A stretch of DNA of 64,000 nt from Fodinibius saliphilus (GCF_005869845.1 NZ_VAWF01000001.1:496001-560000), one strand, 5' to 3'; counted from the first letter of the stretch, positions 8,540 to 18,253 are shown. Numbers and translations are program-made. Notes: generated by a model not told the origin, from the letters alone.

Positions 8540-9902
8540 TGTTGATGTAAAGGAGATAGAAAAAACTGCGAGGTTACAGGATAACTTTGTGATCAAGATT
8601 GAAAATAAAACAGCTCAAATAGGGATTATTGGTTTAGGCTATGTGGGATTACCGCTGTTGTGGACATTCCATGAGGTAGGATTTCCAGTGACAGGATTTG
8701 ATATTGATGAAGTAAAAATAGAGGCCTTAGAACAAGGTCAACCCTATATTAAGCATTTGGGCTATGATATGATGGAAAAGCTAGCTGCATCAAATAAATG
8801 CTCTGCTACCCAGAAATTTACCGGTTTATCCTCGATGGATGCTATCATTATGTGTGTGCCTACTCCGTTGAATGCCTATCGTGAACCTGACATGCAATAC
8901 GTTGAAAAAACAACAAAAACAATTGCAGAGCACTTGCAACCGGGTCAGCTGATAGTATTAGAGTCTACCTCGTATCCGGGAACAACTGATGAACTGATTA
9001 TTCCTATTTTAGAAGATGTATCAGGGTTAAAATCGGGGCAAGATTTTTTTGTGGCTTATAGTCCTGAAAGAGAAGATCCAGGCAATCCTAATTTTAACAC
9101 TGCTAAAATTCCAAAAGTTGTTGGTGCAGACGGTCCCGAAGCATTGCATATTGCAACAGAACTGTATGATACAGTAATTGTTGAGACTGTACCTGTATCC
9201 GATAATAAAACCGCTGAAGCGGTTAAATTAACAGAAAATATCTTTCGATCAGTAAACATAGCGCTTGTAAATGAACTAAAAATCATTTTCCAGGAGATGG
9301 GGATTGATGTGCATGAAGTATTGGATGCTGCCGAAACTAAGCCATTTGGCTTTATGAAGTTCACTCCCGGGCCAGGCCTTGGTGGTCACTGTATACCTAT
9401 AGACCCGTTTTATTTGACATGGAAAGCACGGGAATACGAGAAGTATACTCGTTTTATTGAATTAGCTGGAGAAATTAATACATCAATGCCGCATTATGTT
9501 GTTGACCGGACAATAAAAGCATTAAATGCTCATAAAAAGGCGATGAATGGTAGTAAGGTGTTAGTAATAGGACTAGCTTATAAACCGGATGTTGATGATC
9601 TGAGAGAGTCGCCTACATTTAAGCTAATGGATCTGCTTGAAGAGTACGGGGCTAATGTATCGTATTATGATCATTATATTCCTGAAATATGGGAGACGCG
9701 CGAACACGACCAATGGACAGGGTTACAAACGGTGGCATGGGAAAAAGAGAGTGTTTCTAGCTTCGATGCAGTCATTATCTCAACAGATCATTCCGATATT
9801 GATTACCAAGAATTAGCCGACTGGAGTGATATTATTGTGGATACTCGCAATGCAATGAAGGGGATTCAGGCTAAGTCGGTTAATCAAATTTGGAAAGCGT
9901 AA
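8502..9902 (+). CDS. UDP-N-acetylhexosamine 6-dehydrogenase (WbpA/WecC family)
   Basis: A 466-residue nucleotide-sugar dehydrogenase: Rossmann start [13 protein letters not shown] (about 40-52), central dimer domain, catalytic Cys in [20 protein letters not shown], and the C-terminal UDP-binding domain with [15 protein letters not shown]. The [14 protein letters not shown] form is typical of UDP-GlcNAc or UDP-ManNAc dehydrogenases, not UDP-glucose dehydrogenase. With the following 2-epimerase it should give a HexNAc uronic acid. The ATG at 8502 overlaps gmd by 38 bp; the first 35 residues are not conserved, so a later start is possible. Confidence 0.88.
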   Translation: MKTIQKSRNLYNDVDVKEIEKTARLQDNFVIKIENKTAQIGIIGLGYVGLPLLWTFHEVGFPVTGFDIDEVKIEALEQGQPYIKHLGYDMMEKLAASNKCSATQKFTGLSSMDAIIMCVPTPLNAYREPDMQYVEKTTKTIAEHLQPGQLIVLESTSYPGTTDELIIPILEDVSGLKSGQDFFVAYSPEREDPGNPNFNTAKIPKVVGADGPEALHIATELYDTVIVETVPVSDNKTAEAVKLTENIFRSVNIALVNELKIIFQEMGIDVHEVLDAAETKPFGFMKFTPGPGLGGHCIPIDPFYLTWKAREYEKYTRFIELAGEINTSMPHYVVDRTIKALNAHKKAMNGSKVLVIGLAYKPDVDDLRESPTFKLMDLLEEYGANVSYYDHYIPEIWETREHDQWTGLQTVAWEKESVSSFDAVIISTDHSDIDYQELADWSDIIVDTRNAMKGIQAKSVNQIWKA

Positions 9903-9942
9903 CCCAGTGTCAGCGCAGATAAAACTAATTGACTATTAAAAA

Positions 9943-11094
9943 ATGAAGAATTTAGTAATTGTAGTAGGGACGCGACCTAACTTCATTAAAATAACCCAAT
10001 TTAAAAAAGTAGCCGAACGTGATTTTCCGGGTACTTTTAAGATTACAATTGTGCATACTGGACAGCACTATGATGATAAGATGGCAAATGTGTTTTTTCA
10101 GCAATTTGAGCTGGAGATTGACTATTTTCTTGATATACCAGCTGTATCACCTAATACTCAAATGGCTGAAGTAATGCTCCGACTAGAACCGGTTATCAAA
10201 GAATGTGATACTGATATGCTATTAGTTACGGGGGATGTCAATTCTACTTTTGCAGCAGCGTTAACAGCAAACAAGATGGATATTCCGCTTGGGCATATTG
10301 AAAGCGGGTTACGGAGCAGAGATCGGTCCATGCCAGAAGAGATCAACCGTATTCTGACGGATGAAATATCAGACTACCTGTTTATTACCGAACAAAGCGG
10401 AATTGATAACCTGCGAGATGAAGGAAAACCAGAAAAACAGCTTTTCTTTGTCGGTAACACCATGATCGATACCATGGTTGCTTTCGAGGATAAGATTGAA
10501 TCTTCTCCTGTTATGGAAAAGCTTGGCTTAGAAAATGGTAGTTTTGTACTTATGACGATGCATCGACCGGCTACCGTGGATCATGAAGTAGAGCTTATAA
10601 AACTAATACAGTTGATTGAAGGAATTGCTTCTACCGATAAACTCGTTTTTCCCATTCATCCACGAACAGTACATAATCTCAAAAAATTTAATTTACACAA
10701 TCAACTGGAAGGTAATAAGAATGTGTTACTTACAGATCCATTGGATTACTTTGCATTTCAAAAATTAATTGCTCGGTGCAAATACATCCTTACAGATAGT
10801 GGCGGGATTCAGGAAGAGTCAACATTTCGGCGGGTGCCTTGCCTTACTCTTCGTCCCAATACAGAGCGACCTTCAACCGTTGAGCTTGGGACTAATACGC
10901 TGGTTCCGTTTGAGCTCGATATAATACGAGGGTATATCAGCGATATTGAAAAAGGGGACTATAAGCTCGGAAATATCCCACCGAAATGGGATGGACATAC
11001 AACTTACAGGATATTGGAAATACTTAAACACCAACTAGCTGCTAAATCTTTATCAGGTTGTAGCAATACTACCCCAAAACCCCAAAAGGTGTAA
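9943..11094 (+). CDS. UDP-N-acetylglucosamine 2-epimerase (non-hydrolysing)
   Basis: A 383-residue GT-B fold epimerase with the expected landmarks: VVGTRPNFIK at the N terminus, HTGQHYDD, VTGDVNST, HIESGLRS, MTMHRPATVD and DSGGIQEES. It interconverts UDP-GlcNAc and UDP-ManNAc (WecB), or the uronic acid forms (WbpI). Position after the WbpA/WecC-like dehydrogenase suggests the pair makes UDP-ManNAcA or a 2-epimer of UDP-GlcNAcA. It is the last gene before a strong terminator. Confidence 0.92.
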   Translation: MKNLVIVVGTRPNFIKITQFKKVAERDFPGTFKITIVHTGQHYDDKMANVFFQQFELEIDYFLDIPAVSPNTQMAEVMLRLEPVIKECDTDMLLVTGDVNSTFAAALTANKMDIPLGHIESGLRSRDRSMPEEINRILTDEISDYLFITEQSGIDNLRDEGKPEKQLFFVGNTMIDTMVAFEDKIESSPVMEKLGLENGSFVLMTMHRPATVDHEVELIKLIQLIEGIASTDKLVFPIHPRTVHNLKKFNLHNQLEGNKNVLLTDPLDYFAFQKLIARCKYILTDSGGIQEESTFRRVPCLTLRPNTERPSTVELGTNTLVPFELDIIRGYISDIEKGDYKLGNIPPKWDGHTTYRILEILKHQLAAKSLSGCSNTTPKPQKV

Positions 11095-11120
11095 CAAATT
11101 TAGGTTAGATAGTAAAAGTA

Positions 11121-11160
11121 AAAAAGGGATTCGATGTTGGCTTCGAATCCCTTTTTGTTT
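11121..11160. terminator. Bidirectional intrinsic terminator
   Basis: A 12-bp stem AAAGGGATTCGA (11123-11134) with TCGAATCCCTTT (11143-11154) and an 8-nt loop, with T runs on both strands. It separates the convergent 2-epimerase gene and the lipoprotein gene at 11193. Confidence 0.9.
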
Positions 11161-11192
11161 GTCCGATTAAAAAAAAATAGATACAGGTCGGG

Positions 11193-12275
11193 TTAAAACT
11201 CCATGGAAAAACCGTTAACATCAGCATGTGCTACTATATAGATATCTCCAGATAAATCATTGATTGTGTAGGTATATTCTGAAACGCTATCATGAGTATT
11301 TGTATGTCCATAAAGCCCCGGCGCTACAGTATATATTCCAAACTTATCTGGTAATGGATTGTTACCAACATACAAATGAGTTGCCATCAGCTTGTAAAAT
11401 TCATTCGTGAACTCCGATACTTCTGTTATTTTGTACGTAACCTTCGTGGTTCCATCCAGATACTTCACAATTATTTTACCAACTAAAATGCCTTTGCTAG
11501 TATTACAACGTCCAGCTCCGGCATATAGATCAAACACATACTCACCTTCGCCCAAACCTCCATTTGACCATCCCCATCGATTATTCTTTAGATTAGCGAA
11601 GTCGGTAAAACAAGTTGCATAGCTATCACCATAAGCAAAAGCTGTTTCAGCTCCCATCATTATCGTTTGTCCCTTATTCTTAATAAAAATTACAAAATAC
11701 TTTAATAATGATCTTATATCATTGCCAGATTGGATTTGGCTGTGCACCCGACCTAAGATATCCTTCACCTTTTGAACATTAAATTTAGGTTGTCCGTTAT
11801 CATAAATGTCTGATGATATATTTTTGTACTGTGATATTTTATCAACATCAAAAGAAGGATTCTTCATCAGTGACCAGATCACAACTTGAATTTCACGGAA
11901 TGTTAAATCCGGATCTTGTTCCATAAGACCATCTTTTATGCTCATAAAATAGTTCAGCTCTTTCCATTGCTTTTTGCCTTGGGTAGAATAAAATTGAATA
12001 TCGCTTTGAAGGCCTTCAACTGATGCTTCATTCCACTCAACACACCATGCTTCTTTTGTTACACCACTGTTTAACGTTACTGTAAAGAAACTGTTCTCAT
12101 TGCGATCACGCTGAAGGTTCATTTGTATATTTCCTTCAACGGATATTGGGGTGACTTCTTTAATAATTTCAAAACTCTCTTCGAGTTCTACGTTCGTTGA
12201 ACGATCGCATGATAAAAAGATAAAAAATGCTATAAATGTTAATGCTGCAATATTTCTCATGGTTAGTGCTTTCAT
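11193..12275 (-). CDS. Secreted lipoprotein with thioester-domain-like Cys/Gln pattern
   Basis: A 360-residue protein with a lipoprotein signal (lipobox FLSC, Cys23). Residues about 60-150 hold EAWCVEW (Cys78) and, after a helical LNYFMSIKD stretch, REIQVVIW (Gln130). This order, Cys in a WC/YC-x-D-like motif then Gln in a Q-x-x-IW motif, resembles the thioester (TED/TQxA) domains of surface adhesins, where Cys and Gln form an internal thioester. The C-terminal half (about 210-360, WGWSNGGLGEGEYVFDLYAG then HLYVGNNPLP and IVAHADV) is a beta-rich domain I know only as widespread in secreted proteins. A shorter paralogue lies at 63295. The thioester reading is inference. Confidence 0.65.
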   Translation of the reverse strand: MKALTMRNIAALTFIAFFIFLSCDRSTNVELEESFEIIKEVTPISVEGNIQMNLQRDRNENSFFTVTLNSGVTKEAWCVEWNEASVEGLQSDIQFYSTQGKKQWKELNYFMSIKDGLMEQDPDLTFREIQVVIWSLMKNPSFDVDKISQYKNISSDIYDNGQPKFNVQKVKDILGRVHSQIQSGNDIRSLLKYFVIFIKNKGQTIMMGAETAFAYGDSYATCFTDFANLKNNRWGWSNGGLGEGEYVFDLYAGAGRCNTSKGILVGKIIVKYLDGTTKVTYKITEVSEFTNEFYKLMATHLYVGNNPLPDKFGIYTVAPGLYGHTNTHDSVSEYTYTINDLSGDIYIVAHADVNGFSMEF

Positions 12276-12382
12276 TGTAGGGTCCCTCTATAAGTGTTTA
12301 AATGATAAGCCATATATCGATGATGGCAGTTTTTGTAATAAGCAACAGTTACGAAAAGCTAATTCAAAATTTCGCTTCTGAT

Positions 12383-12397
12383 GAGTAGAATTTACTC
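12383..12397 (+). promoter_or_regulatory. Palindrome GAGTAR-N3-TTACTC, putative activator site
   Basis: Reads GAGTAG-AAT-TTACTC, one mismatch from the perfect inverted repeat seen at 35729 and 48643. It lies 104 bp upstream of the plus-strand promoter at 12502, where enhancer-binding proteins of sigma-54 systems usually bind; for the minus-strand promoter at 12491 it lies inside the leader. Confidence 0.5.
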
Positions 12398-12476
12398 AAA
12401 TGTGTAAGATTACTATCAGCGCTTGATTAGTCATTTACATACTATAAACTGATAGCACTTCCTACCGTAAATGATT

Positions 12477-12491
12477 ACAAATTTAGTGCCG
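12477..12491 (-). promoter_or_regulatory. Sigma-54-type promoter of the lipoprotein gene
   Basis: On the minus strand reads CGGCAC-TAAAT-TTGT with correct spacing. Start predicted near 12465, giving a leader of about 190 nt before the lipoprotein ATG at 12275. Confidence 0.5.
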
Positions 12492-12501
12492 TAATTATAA
12501 A

Positions 12502-12516
12502 TGGCACACTTTTTGA
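12502..12516 (+). promoter_or_regulatory. Sigma-54-type promoter of the ABC exporter operon
   Basis: Reads TGGCAC-ACTTT-TTGA: a perfect -24 element and a -12 element with one deviation at its last base. Start predicted near 12528, about 100 nt before the ATG at 12630. Confidence 0.5.
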
Positions 12517-12629
12517 ATTTACATTTTTAGGTGGGGATTCAATCATTTACGTCTACCTCAACGAATTGATGTTAAGTTATTCTTTGTACAACTATTGATG
12601 ATTATTCCTTTGAAAAAAATTACAAATAC

Positions 12630-14426
12630 ATGACTGATATTTTTAAAAAAATATTTTATCTGCTCCCTAAGGGAGATGGTTATAAGGTTGGGGTACTATT
12701 TCTAATGATGCTGGTTGCCGCTTTTCTTGAAATAGGGGGAATTGGTATGATACCGGCATTTGTCGCCATTGTAGCAGTTCCAGATAAAGTGTTAGAGTAT
12801 GATCGGCTAGAACCATTATTTTTGTATTTAAATATCCAGAACTCCAAGGATCTTCTTTTATATGGTTCCATTGCTCTCGTATTAGTCTTTATTGTAAAAA
12901 GCACCTATGTCCTTTTTTATGCTTATGTAGAATCTAAGTTTCTATTTAATCGCAGGTACAGAATGAGTAATAGGTTGATGAAAACCTATATGCATGCGCC
13001 ATACAGTTTTCATTTGGATAGAAATTCAGCTGAACTTGTCAGAAATATAAATGGAGAGATAAGTATTATAGTCAATAATGTTTTGTATGGTTTGCTGAGG
13101 ATAGGCATGAATGGTGTAATGACTCTGACAATACTGGCCTTCCTTTTTTACTATGATCCCTTAATTACGGTGATTGTAATTTTGTTGTCAGGTTTTGGAG
13201 CTGGCTCATTTATCTTTTTCACTCAGAATATACTGAAACAATATGGACAAGAGCAGCTTGAACATCGGCGTAAGATGTTAAAAGCAATATATCAAGGGAT
13301 ACACGGGCTTAAAGATGCAAGAGTTTTAAACCGGGAAAGTGAATTTATTAAAGAGTTTAGTACAGAGGCACTTAAAGACTCAATTCTCAAAACCTACACC
13401 CGATTTATTAAACAAGTACCAAGACCAGTGGTAGAAATAACAGCTGTTTTAGGAATGATGACGATTTCTATACTGATGGTATGGGAGGGGCGTTCGATGG
13501 GGGCAATTATTACCACCTTGACGTTATTTGCAATAGCTGTAGTACGCTTAATGCCAGCCACTCAGAAGATCAGTTCAATGTATTCTGCCCTTCAATACAA
13601 TATGGCTTCACTGGATCCTGTCTATAACGATTTGAAACTTCTTGAAAAAAAGAATCAGCAATTCCTTGAAGAACGAAGAAATGCGACAAAAGCTGATATT
13701 ATAAATAATATTGAAATTAAGGATCTGAGTTATTCGTATCCTCAAAGTAGTGAACAAGCTATTAGTAAGGTTTCTGTAACAATTCCGAAAGGCAAGGCTA
13801 TAGCATTTGTTGGAGAGTCCGGGGCCGGGAAAACAACGATGGTAGATCTACTGTTGGGGTTAATGGAGCCAACTTCGGGAACAATATCTGTAGATGGAAA
13901 AAATATACATGAAAACCTATCGGGCTGGCAGCAAAATATCGGATATATTCCACAATCTATCTACATGGCTGATGATACCCTTCGGCGAAATATTGCCTTT
14001 GGTTTGCCTGACCATGAGATAGAGGATGAGAAAATATACAAAGCAGTGGAATCAGCTCAGCTTGGTAAACTACTTCAAAACTTACCGGAAGGATTAGATG
14101 CGATTATTGGGGAACACGGTACTCGCTTATCCGGAGGACAACGGCAGCGAGTGGGTATAGCTCGGGCATTGTATCACAACCCGGGCGTACTTGTGATGGA
14201 TGAGGCTACCGCAGCACTGGACAATATTACTGAAAAACAGGTTATCAGGGCAATTGAATCACTGATAGGGGAGCGAACAATCATTATGATTGCTCACCGG
14301 TTGACCACGGTTATGAACTGCGACCAACTCTATCTTATGGAGGGAGGTCGAATTGTTCAGGAAGGAACTTATGAAGAGTTGGTAGAGAAAAGTTCGCTAT
14401 TTAGAGAAATGGCTTTGGAGGCCTAA
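12630..14426 (+). CDS. ABC exporter, PglK/MsbA-type lipid-linked oligosaccharide flippase
   Basis: A 598-residue half-transporter: six membrane segments in residues about 15-320, then an ATPase domain from about 365 with Walker A GESGAGKTT, signature LSGGQRQR, Walker B VLVMDEATAALD and the switch His in MIAHRLTT. The fused TM-ATPase layout and surface-glycan context fit exporters such as PglK that flip undecaprenyl-linked glycans across the inner membrane. A drug or lipid A exporter role is possible from sequence alone, but the genes behind it are all glycan genes. It heads the 12.6-20.1 kb run and follows a sigma-54-type promoter. Confidence 0.88.
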   Translation: MTDIFKKIFYLLPKGDGYKVGVLFLMMLVAAFLEIGGIGMIPAFVAIVAVPDKVLEYDRLEPLFLYLNIQNSKDLLLYGSIALVLVFIVKSTYVLFYAYVESKFLFNRRYRMSNRLMKTYMHAPYSFHLDRNSAELVRNINGEISIIVNNVLYGLLRIGMNGVMTLTILAFLFYYDPLITVIVILLSGFGAGSFIFFTQNILKQYGQEQLEHRRKMLKAIYQGIHGLKDARVLNRESEFIKEFSTEALKDSILKTYTRFIKQVPRPVVEITAVLGMMTISILMVWEGRSMGAIITTLTLFAIAVVRLMPATQKISSMYSALQYNMASLDPVYNDLKLLEKKNQQFLEERRNATKADIINNIEIKDLSYSYPQSSEQAISKVSVTIPKGKAIAFVGESGAGKTTMVDLLLGLMEPTSGTISVDGKNIHENLSGWQQNIGYIPQSIYMADDTLRRNIAFGLPDHEIEDEKIYKAVESAQLGKLLQNLPEGLDAIIGEHGTRLSGGQRQRVGIARALYHNPGVLVMDEATAALDNITEKQVIRAIESLIGERTIIMIAHRLTTVMNCDQLYLMEGGRIVQEGTYEELVEKSSLFREMALEA

Positions 14427-14446
14427 TCAAAGGGAGGGTATGAATT

Positions 14447-15391
14447 ATGAAAAATAGGTTTGGGTTATTACCAAATTTTATGAGAAAAGGCATTAAAAAA
14501 ATATTTAATCTAAGTTTTTTGCCACATCAGTTTCTATACCTTAAACATCGGCTGTTTGAGTTTTTTGGGCGCGAACCGATCATCGTTTATACAATGGGTA
14601 AAGTGGGATCATCTACTGTTTTTCATACTTTTCAAAAGCAGTACTATCTTCCTCTTGTCTATCATGTTCATCATCTTACTGATCGCTCCTATCAACGAGC
14701 TGTTGATAGGTACCAAAAGAATAACTTACCTATTAGTCCTAAAATAAACTTGATTACCTTCTTTAAAGGTAACTCAAGCCATATGTCTGCAAGTTGTATT
14801 TTAAAAAAAGATCAAATTATTAATTCAAACCGAAAATGGAATGTTATAACCTTGGTCAGGGATCCATTTTCAACATATTTATCCCATATTTTTCAAAATC
14901 CACAGATTATACGTCCATTTCTTTTGGATGATGATGGGATACTTGTTAAGGAGAAAGTTGAAGATCATATAGAAAAAGTTTTTTCAGGCCCAAATCCTGA
15001 AAAAGATTTTATTACCAATTGGTTTGATGAAGAGTTTTTGAAGGTTACCGGGATAGATATTTATGAATATCCTTTTGACCACGAGAAGGGATATGTTCTT
15101 ATAGAAGGGGAGCAGTTTAATATTGCTATTATAGCATTAGAATCACTGGATAGTAATTTAGCACCTGTTTTTAAGCAACTATTTAAGAGTAATAAAGATG
15201 TTTCTATCGAGAGGAAAAATATTAGAAGCAAGAATGACAAATCAGGTTTTTATAAGCTGTTAAAGCAAAATATCAGGGTGTCCAGGGAGGGCTTAAAAGA
15301 ATTTTACTCTACTAAATATGCTAAACATTTCTTTTCTGAGGAATTTAGAAATAAAATGATTAACAGGTGGTCCAAAAATGAATATGCTTAG
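14447..15391 (+). CDS. Putative capsular polysaccharide sulfotransferase-like protein
   Basis: A 314-residue protein. VYTMGKVGSST (about residues 48-58) looks like the 5'-phosphosulfate loop of PAPS-dependent sulfotransferases, and VITLVRDPFSTYLSH (about 138-152) like the 3'-phosphate site. The C terminus (EFYSTKYAKHFFSEEF... W) resembles the NKWYS group of putative capsular polysaccharide proteins, which are sulfotransferase-like. It likely decorates the polysaccharide with sulfate. ATG 14447 is preceded by GGGAGGG at 9 nt; it follows the ABC exporter by 20 bp. Confidence 0.65.
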   Translation: MKNRFGLLPNFMRKGIKKIFNLSFLPHQFLYLKHRLFEFFGREPIIVYTMGKVGSSTVFHTFQKQYYLPLVYHVHHLTDRSYQRAVDRYQKNNLPISPKINLITFFKGNSSHMSASCILKKDQIINSNRKWNVITLVRDPFSTYLSHIFQNPQIIRPFLLDDDGILVKEKVEDHIEKVFSGPNPEKDFITNWFDEEFLKVTGIDIYEYPFDHEKGYVLIEGEQFNIAIIALESLDSNLAPVFKQLFKSNKDVSIERKNIRSKNDKSGFYKLLKQNIRVSREGLKEFYSTKYAKHFFSEEFRNKMINRWSKNEYA

Positions 15392-15451
15392 CAATGCTGA
15401 AATAATTCTTCATCAAAAAAATAAGCAAACTGTTAACTGTGAGTGCAAGTT

Positions 15452-16135
15452 ATGTTATCTAAAATAAACAGATACTTCATCCCAAAGCTGGTAACAAAAA
15501 GGGTAAGAAATCTTTTTTTAGCAGCTGAGAAAAAAAAGCGAATTCATACGGAGAAAAGTATAGAAAAGGTCCGGTTGGCTTCAAAGCATATCTCCAACTG
15601 TGAATTACTATTAGATCGGTCAGATTTGTTAATAAAGTTAAAAGAAAATGCAGTTGTAGGTGAAATTGGAGTTGCCAACGGAGATTTCACTGAGCAGATA
15701 ATTGAGAAAACGCAACCTGAAAAATTACACCTCATCGATAATTGGGACAAGGAAAAGTATAATGATGAGATGTATAAGAATGTTAGAAGTAAATTTAGTG
15801 ATCATATTAAAAATAAGAAGGTGATTATTCATCGAAAACTATCTACTGAAGTAGTAGATGAATTTCCGGATAATTATTTTGACTGGATTTACCTTGATAC
15901 AAGTCACAGGTATCAGTTGACGAAAGAGGAGCTTTTTAAATACTCCGACAAGGTCAAACCTGGAGGAATAATATCCGGTCACGATTATTCTATGGGGAAT
16001 TGGGTTAATGCGGTAAGATATGGTGTAATTGAAGCAACACACGAGTTTTGTGTAAAGTATGATTGGGAACTCATCTATTTAACGGTTGAACCAATTGAAA
16101 ATCAGAGTTTTGCTCTTAGAAAAATTAAACCGTAA
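15452..16135 (+). CDS. SAM-dependent methyltransferase, class I
   Basis: About 227 residues. The core has VVGEIGVANGDFTEQI (a variant of the SAM-binding glycine loop), LHLIDNWD as the acidic ribose-binding end of strand 2, and FDWIYLDTSHRYQLTKEEL with IISGHDYSMGN, as in Methyltransf_24-type enzymes. It probably O-methylates a sugar in the same pathway. A GTG at 15443 gives three more residues; I prefer ATG 15452. Confidence 0.75.
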   Translation: MLSKINRYFIPKLVTKRVRNLFLAAEKKKRIHTEKSIEKVRLASKHISNCELLLDRSDLLIKLKENAVVGEIGVANGDFTEQIIEKTQPEKLHLIDNWDKEKYNDEMYKNVRSKFSDHIKNKKVIIHRKLSTEVVDEFPDNYFDWIYLDTSHRYQLTKEELFKYSDKVKPGGIISGHDYSMGNWVNAVRYGVIEATHEFCVKYDWELIYLTVEPIENQSFALRKIKP

Positions 16136-16155
16136 ATCAGGCAGGTTGGGAGAGT

Positions 16156-17307
16156 ATGAAAGAAAAGAAAAAGATACTGGTCTATAACCACATATTTTTT
16201 CTGATAAGTGAGACGTTCGTTTATCAACAAGCAAGGGATTTAGCACAAAACTTTGATGTTCATGTACTTTCACAAAAGTTTCAAAACCCACATGGTTTTG
16301 ATTGTTCTATGCTGAAAACGCATTTAGTAAAACGGCCACAATCGTTGGTAGGTCGTGCTTTGGGTAAATTGATACGCTACTGGTGTGGTGCTCATATGAA
16401 TATATCCTTAAAGTCTTTTCTAAGGTTTAGAAAATTAGTTAAAGATCATAATATAACTGCTATACATGCCCATTTTGGTCCCAATGCGATAGATATCCTG
16501 GGATATGCAAAAGCTTTCAATATTCCCTTAATGGTGACTTTTCATGGCCATGATGCTTCTACATTACTTCGGGATAAAGAATACAAGGAAAAACTGCCAG
16601 AGCTTTTTGATTATGCTACAGGGATTATCATTGTGAGTCGACATATGATTGAAACCTTGGAGCTTGGTCCGTGGATTAGTAAAGTTCATGTTATTCCATG
16701 TTCAGTGGATCCTACTAAATTTACGATACAAAAGAACAATAAATCATCGGAGGTGGTAAAAATTGCTCACTCGGGGCGTGTTGTACCTACAAAGGGGGTT
16801 CCTGACTTAGTAAAAGTGTTTTCTGAGTTGGCAGATAAATATGACAACATTGAACTTCATATTGCAGGTGATGGTATAGAGCTTGAAGACTCCAAAGAAT
16901 TGGCAAGAAAATATGGTCATCCTGAAAAAATTAGGTTCTACGGCAGGGTATCCCAACAGGAGGTCAAAGACCTGCTAAATGATGCAGATATATTTGTACT
17001 GAATAGCCGGACCGATGACAGGGGAGATATGGAAGGTACCCCGGTCTCTATCATGGAGGCGATGTGTCTTAAAAAGCCGGTTGTCTCAACGATCCATGCT
17101 GGAATTCCGGATGTAATAGAACATGGAAAAAATGGGTTGCTAGCAAAAGAATATGCAAATGAAGAGCTGAAAGACCGTATAGAAAAGCTTATCCAAAATC
17201 CGGAGATGAGAAAACAGCTCGGAGCAAAAGCTAAAGAAACGGTAGAGGAGTCGTATACGAATCGTGTTATGCAGGAGAAAATAAATAAGGTTTTTGCAAG
17301 CCTTTAA
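16156..17307 (+). CDS. Glycosyltransferase family 4
   Basis: A 383-residue GT-B enzyme. N-terminal acceptor domain contains IHAHFGPNAI and VTFHGHDAS; the C-terminal donor domain has AHSGRVVPTKGVPDL, LHIAGDGIE, FYGRVSQQEV and the E-x7-E element in MEGTPVSIMEAMCLKKPVV. It transfers a sugar from a nucleotide donor with retention; the pattern resembles WcaL/AmsK-type enzymes of exopolysaccharide synthesis. Start supported by GGGAG upstream of ATG 16156. Confidence 0.9.
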   Translation: MKEKKKILVYNHIFFLISETFVYQQARDLAQNFDVHVLSQKFQNPHGFDCSMLKTHLVKRPQSLVGRALGKLIRYWCGAHMNISLKSFLRFRKLVKDHNITAIHAHFGPNAIDILGYAKAFNIPLMVTFHGHDASTLLRDKEYKEKLPELFDYATGIIIVSRHMIETLELGPWISKVHVIPCSVDPTKFTIQKNNKSSEVVKIAHSGRVVPTKGVPDLVKVFSELADKYDNIELHIAGDGIELEDSKELARKYGHPEKIRFYGRVSQQEVKDLLNDADIFVLNSRTDDRGDMEGTPVSIMEAMCLKKPVVSTIHAGIPDVIEHGKNGLLAKEYANEELKDRIEKLIQNPEMRKQLGAKAKETVEESYTNRVMQEKINKVFASL

Positions 17308-17338
17308 ATCATAAACTATCCAAGCAACGGACAAAACT

Positions 17339-18253
17339 ATGCTACAAGCATCAGTTGTAATTCCTGTGTATAATGAAGCCACAGAGCTTCAGAAGGTATT
17401 AGATGCGCTGGAAAACCAAACTTTCCCCAGAGATAAGTTTGAAGTTATTGTTGTCGATAATGGATCGACTGATAACACAGAAGAGTTAGTACGCGGATAT
17501 GAAAAAGTAAAATATCTATTACAGGTTGAGTATCTGAATAGCTCTTATTCAAGTAGAAATAGAGGTATCGAAGCCTCAAAAGGAGAGGTGATTATACTGT
17601 TGGATGGGACTGTTATCCCGGAAAAAAAATGGCTTGAAGAAGGGTTGAATTGTATGAAGAAAAAGAATGCCGATATCGTAACCAGTAACGTACGATTTGA
17701 TTTCGGGGGCAAGGTGACTGGGGGAAAATTATATGATTCCAATAATGCTACAACAAGAAGCCAAGTGAAGCAAAGAGGTGTTGCAGTCACTGCATCTTTA
17801 TTTGTACAGGCTGATCTTTTTAAAGAACTGGGAAAATTTGCTGAAGGAACAAAAACGGCTGAAGATGGAATATGGACGTGGCGTGCTACACAAAGAGGGT
17901 ATAGATTGGAGTTTTGTGGTAACTCCCGGGCCATTAAAAAAGCCAAGTCATTTGGAAAACTGTTGAAAAAGCAATGGAGAGAAGCAAAAGGATACCCGGT
18001 ATTTTGGAGACTCCAGGGTAAACATGTACCTCTTTATAAGAAACTGATAAAAAGTTTACTTCCATATCATCCAAAAAAACTTGACCGGTTAGTTAAGAAT
18101 GTTGATTTCGAGGTCAAGTTACTCCATAAGATAAGATTATACTTTGTTGCCTGGACAATATGGGTCACAATGTCGTTGGGACATATTTATGGAAGCTATT
18201 TATTGAATAAGGAAGATGCAGAGGAGAACCGAAGGGTAAAAGAGTTGGTTTGA
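17339..18253 (+). CDS. Glycosyltransferase family 2
   Basis: A 304-residue GT-A enzyme: SVVIPVYNEATEL at the N terminus, VVDNGSTDNT (about 40-49), YSSRNRGIEASKGEVIILLDGTVIP where the DxD position reads LDGT, a donor-loop TAEDGIWTWR and a C-terminal membrane-associated helix near 270-290. Inverting sugar transfer to the growing repeat unit is likely. It lies 31 bp after the GT4 gene. Confidence 0.88.
   Translation: MLQASVVIPVYNEATELQKVLDALENQTFPRDKFEVIVVDNGSTDNTEELVRGYEKVKYLLQVEYLNSSYSSRNRGIEASKGEVIILLDGTVIPEKKWLEEGLNCMKKKNADIVTSNVRFDFGGKVTGGKLYDSNNATTRSQVKQRGVAVTASLFVQADLFKELGKFAEGTKTAEDGIWTWRATQRGYRLEFCGNSRAIKKAKSFGKLLKKQWREAKGYPVFWRLQGKHVPLYKKLIKSLLPYHPKKLDRLVKNVDFEVKLLHKIRLYFVAWTIWVTMSLGHIYGSYLLNKEDAEENRRVKELV

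Larger units (their letters stand above)
12276..12629. other. Divergent control region with paired sigma-54-type promoters
   Basis: This 354-bp gap between the lipoprotein and the ABC exporter holds a palindrome (12383-12397) and two back-to-back sigma-54-type promoters only 10 bp apart (12477-12491 minus, 12502-12516 plus). No gene is apparent in it. Confidence 0.6.
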
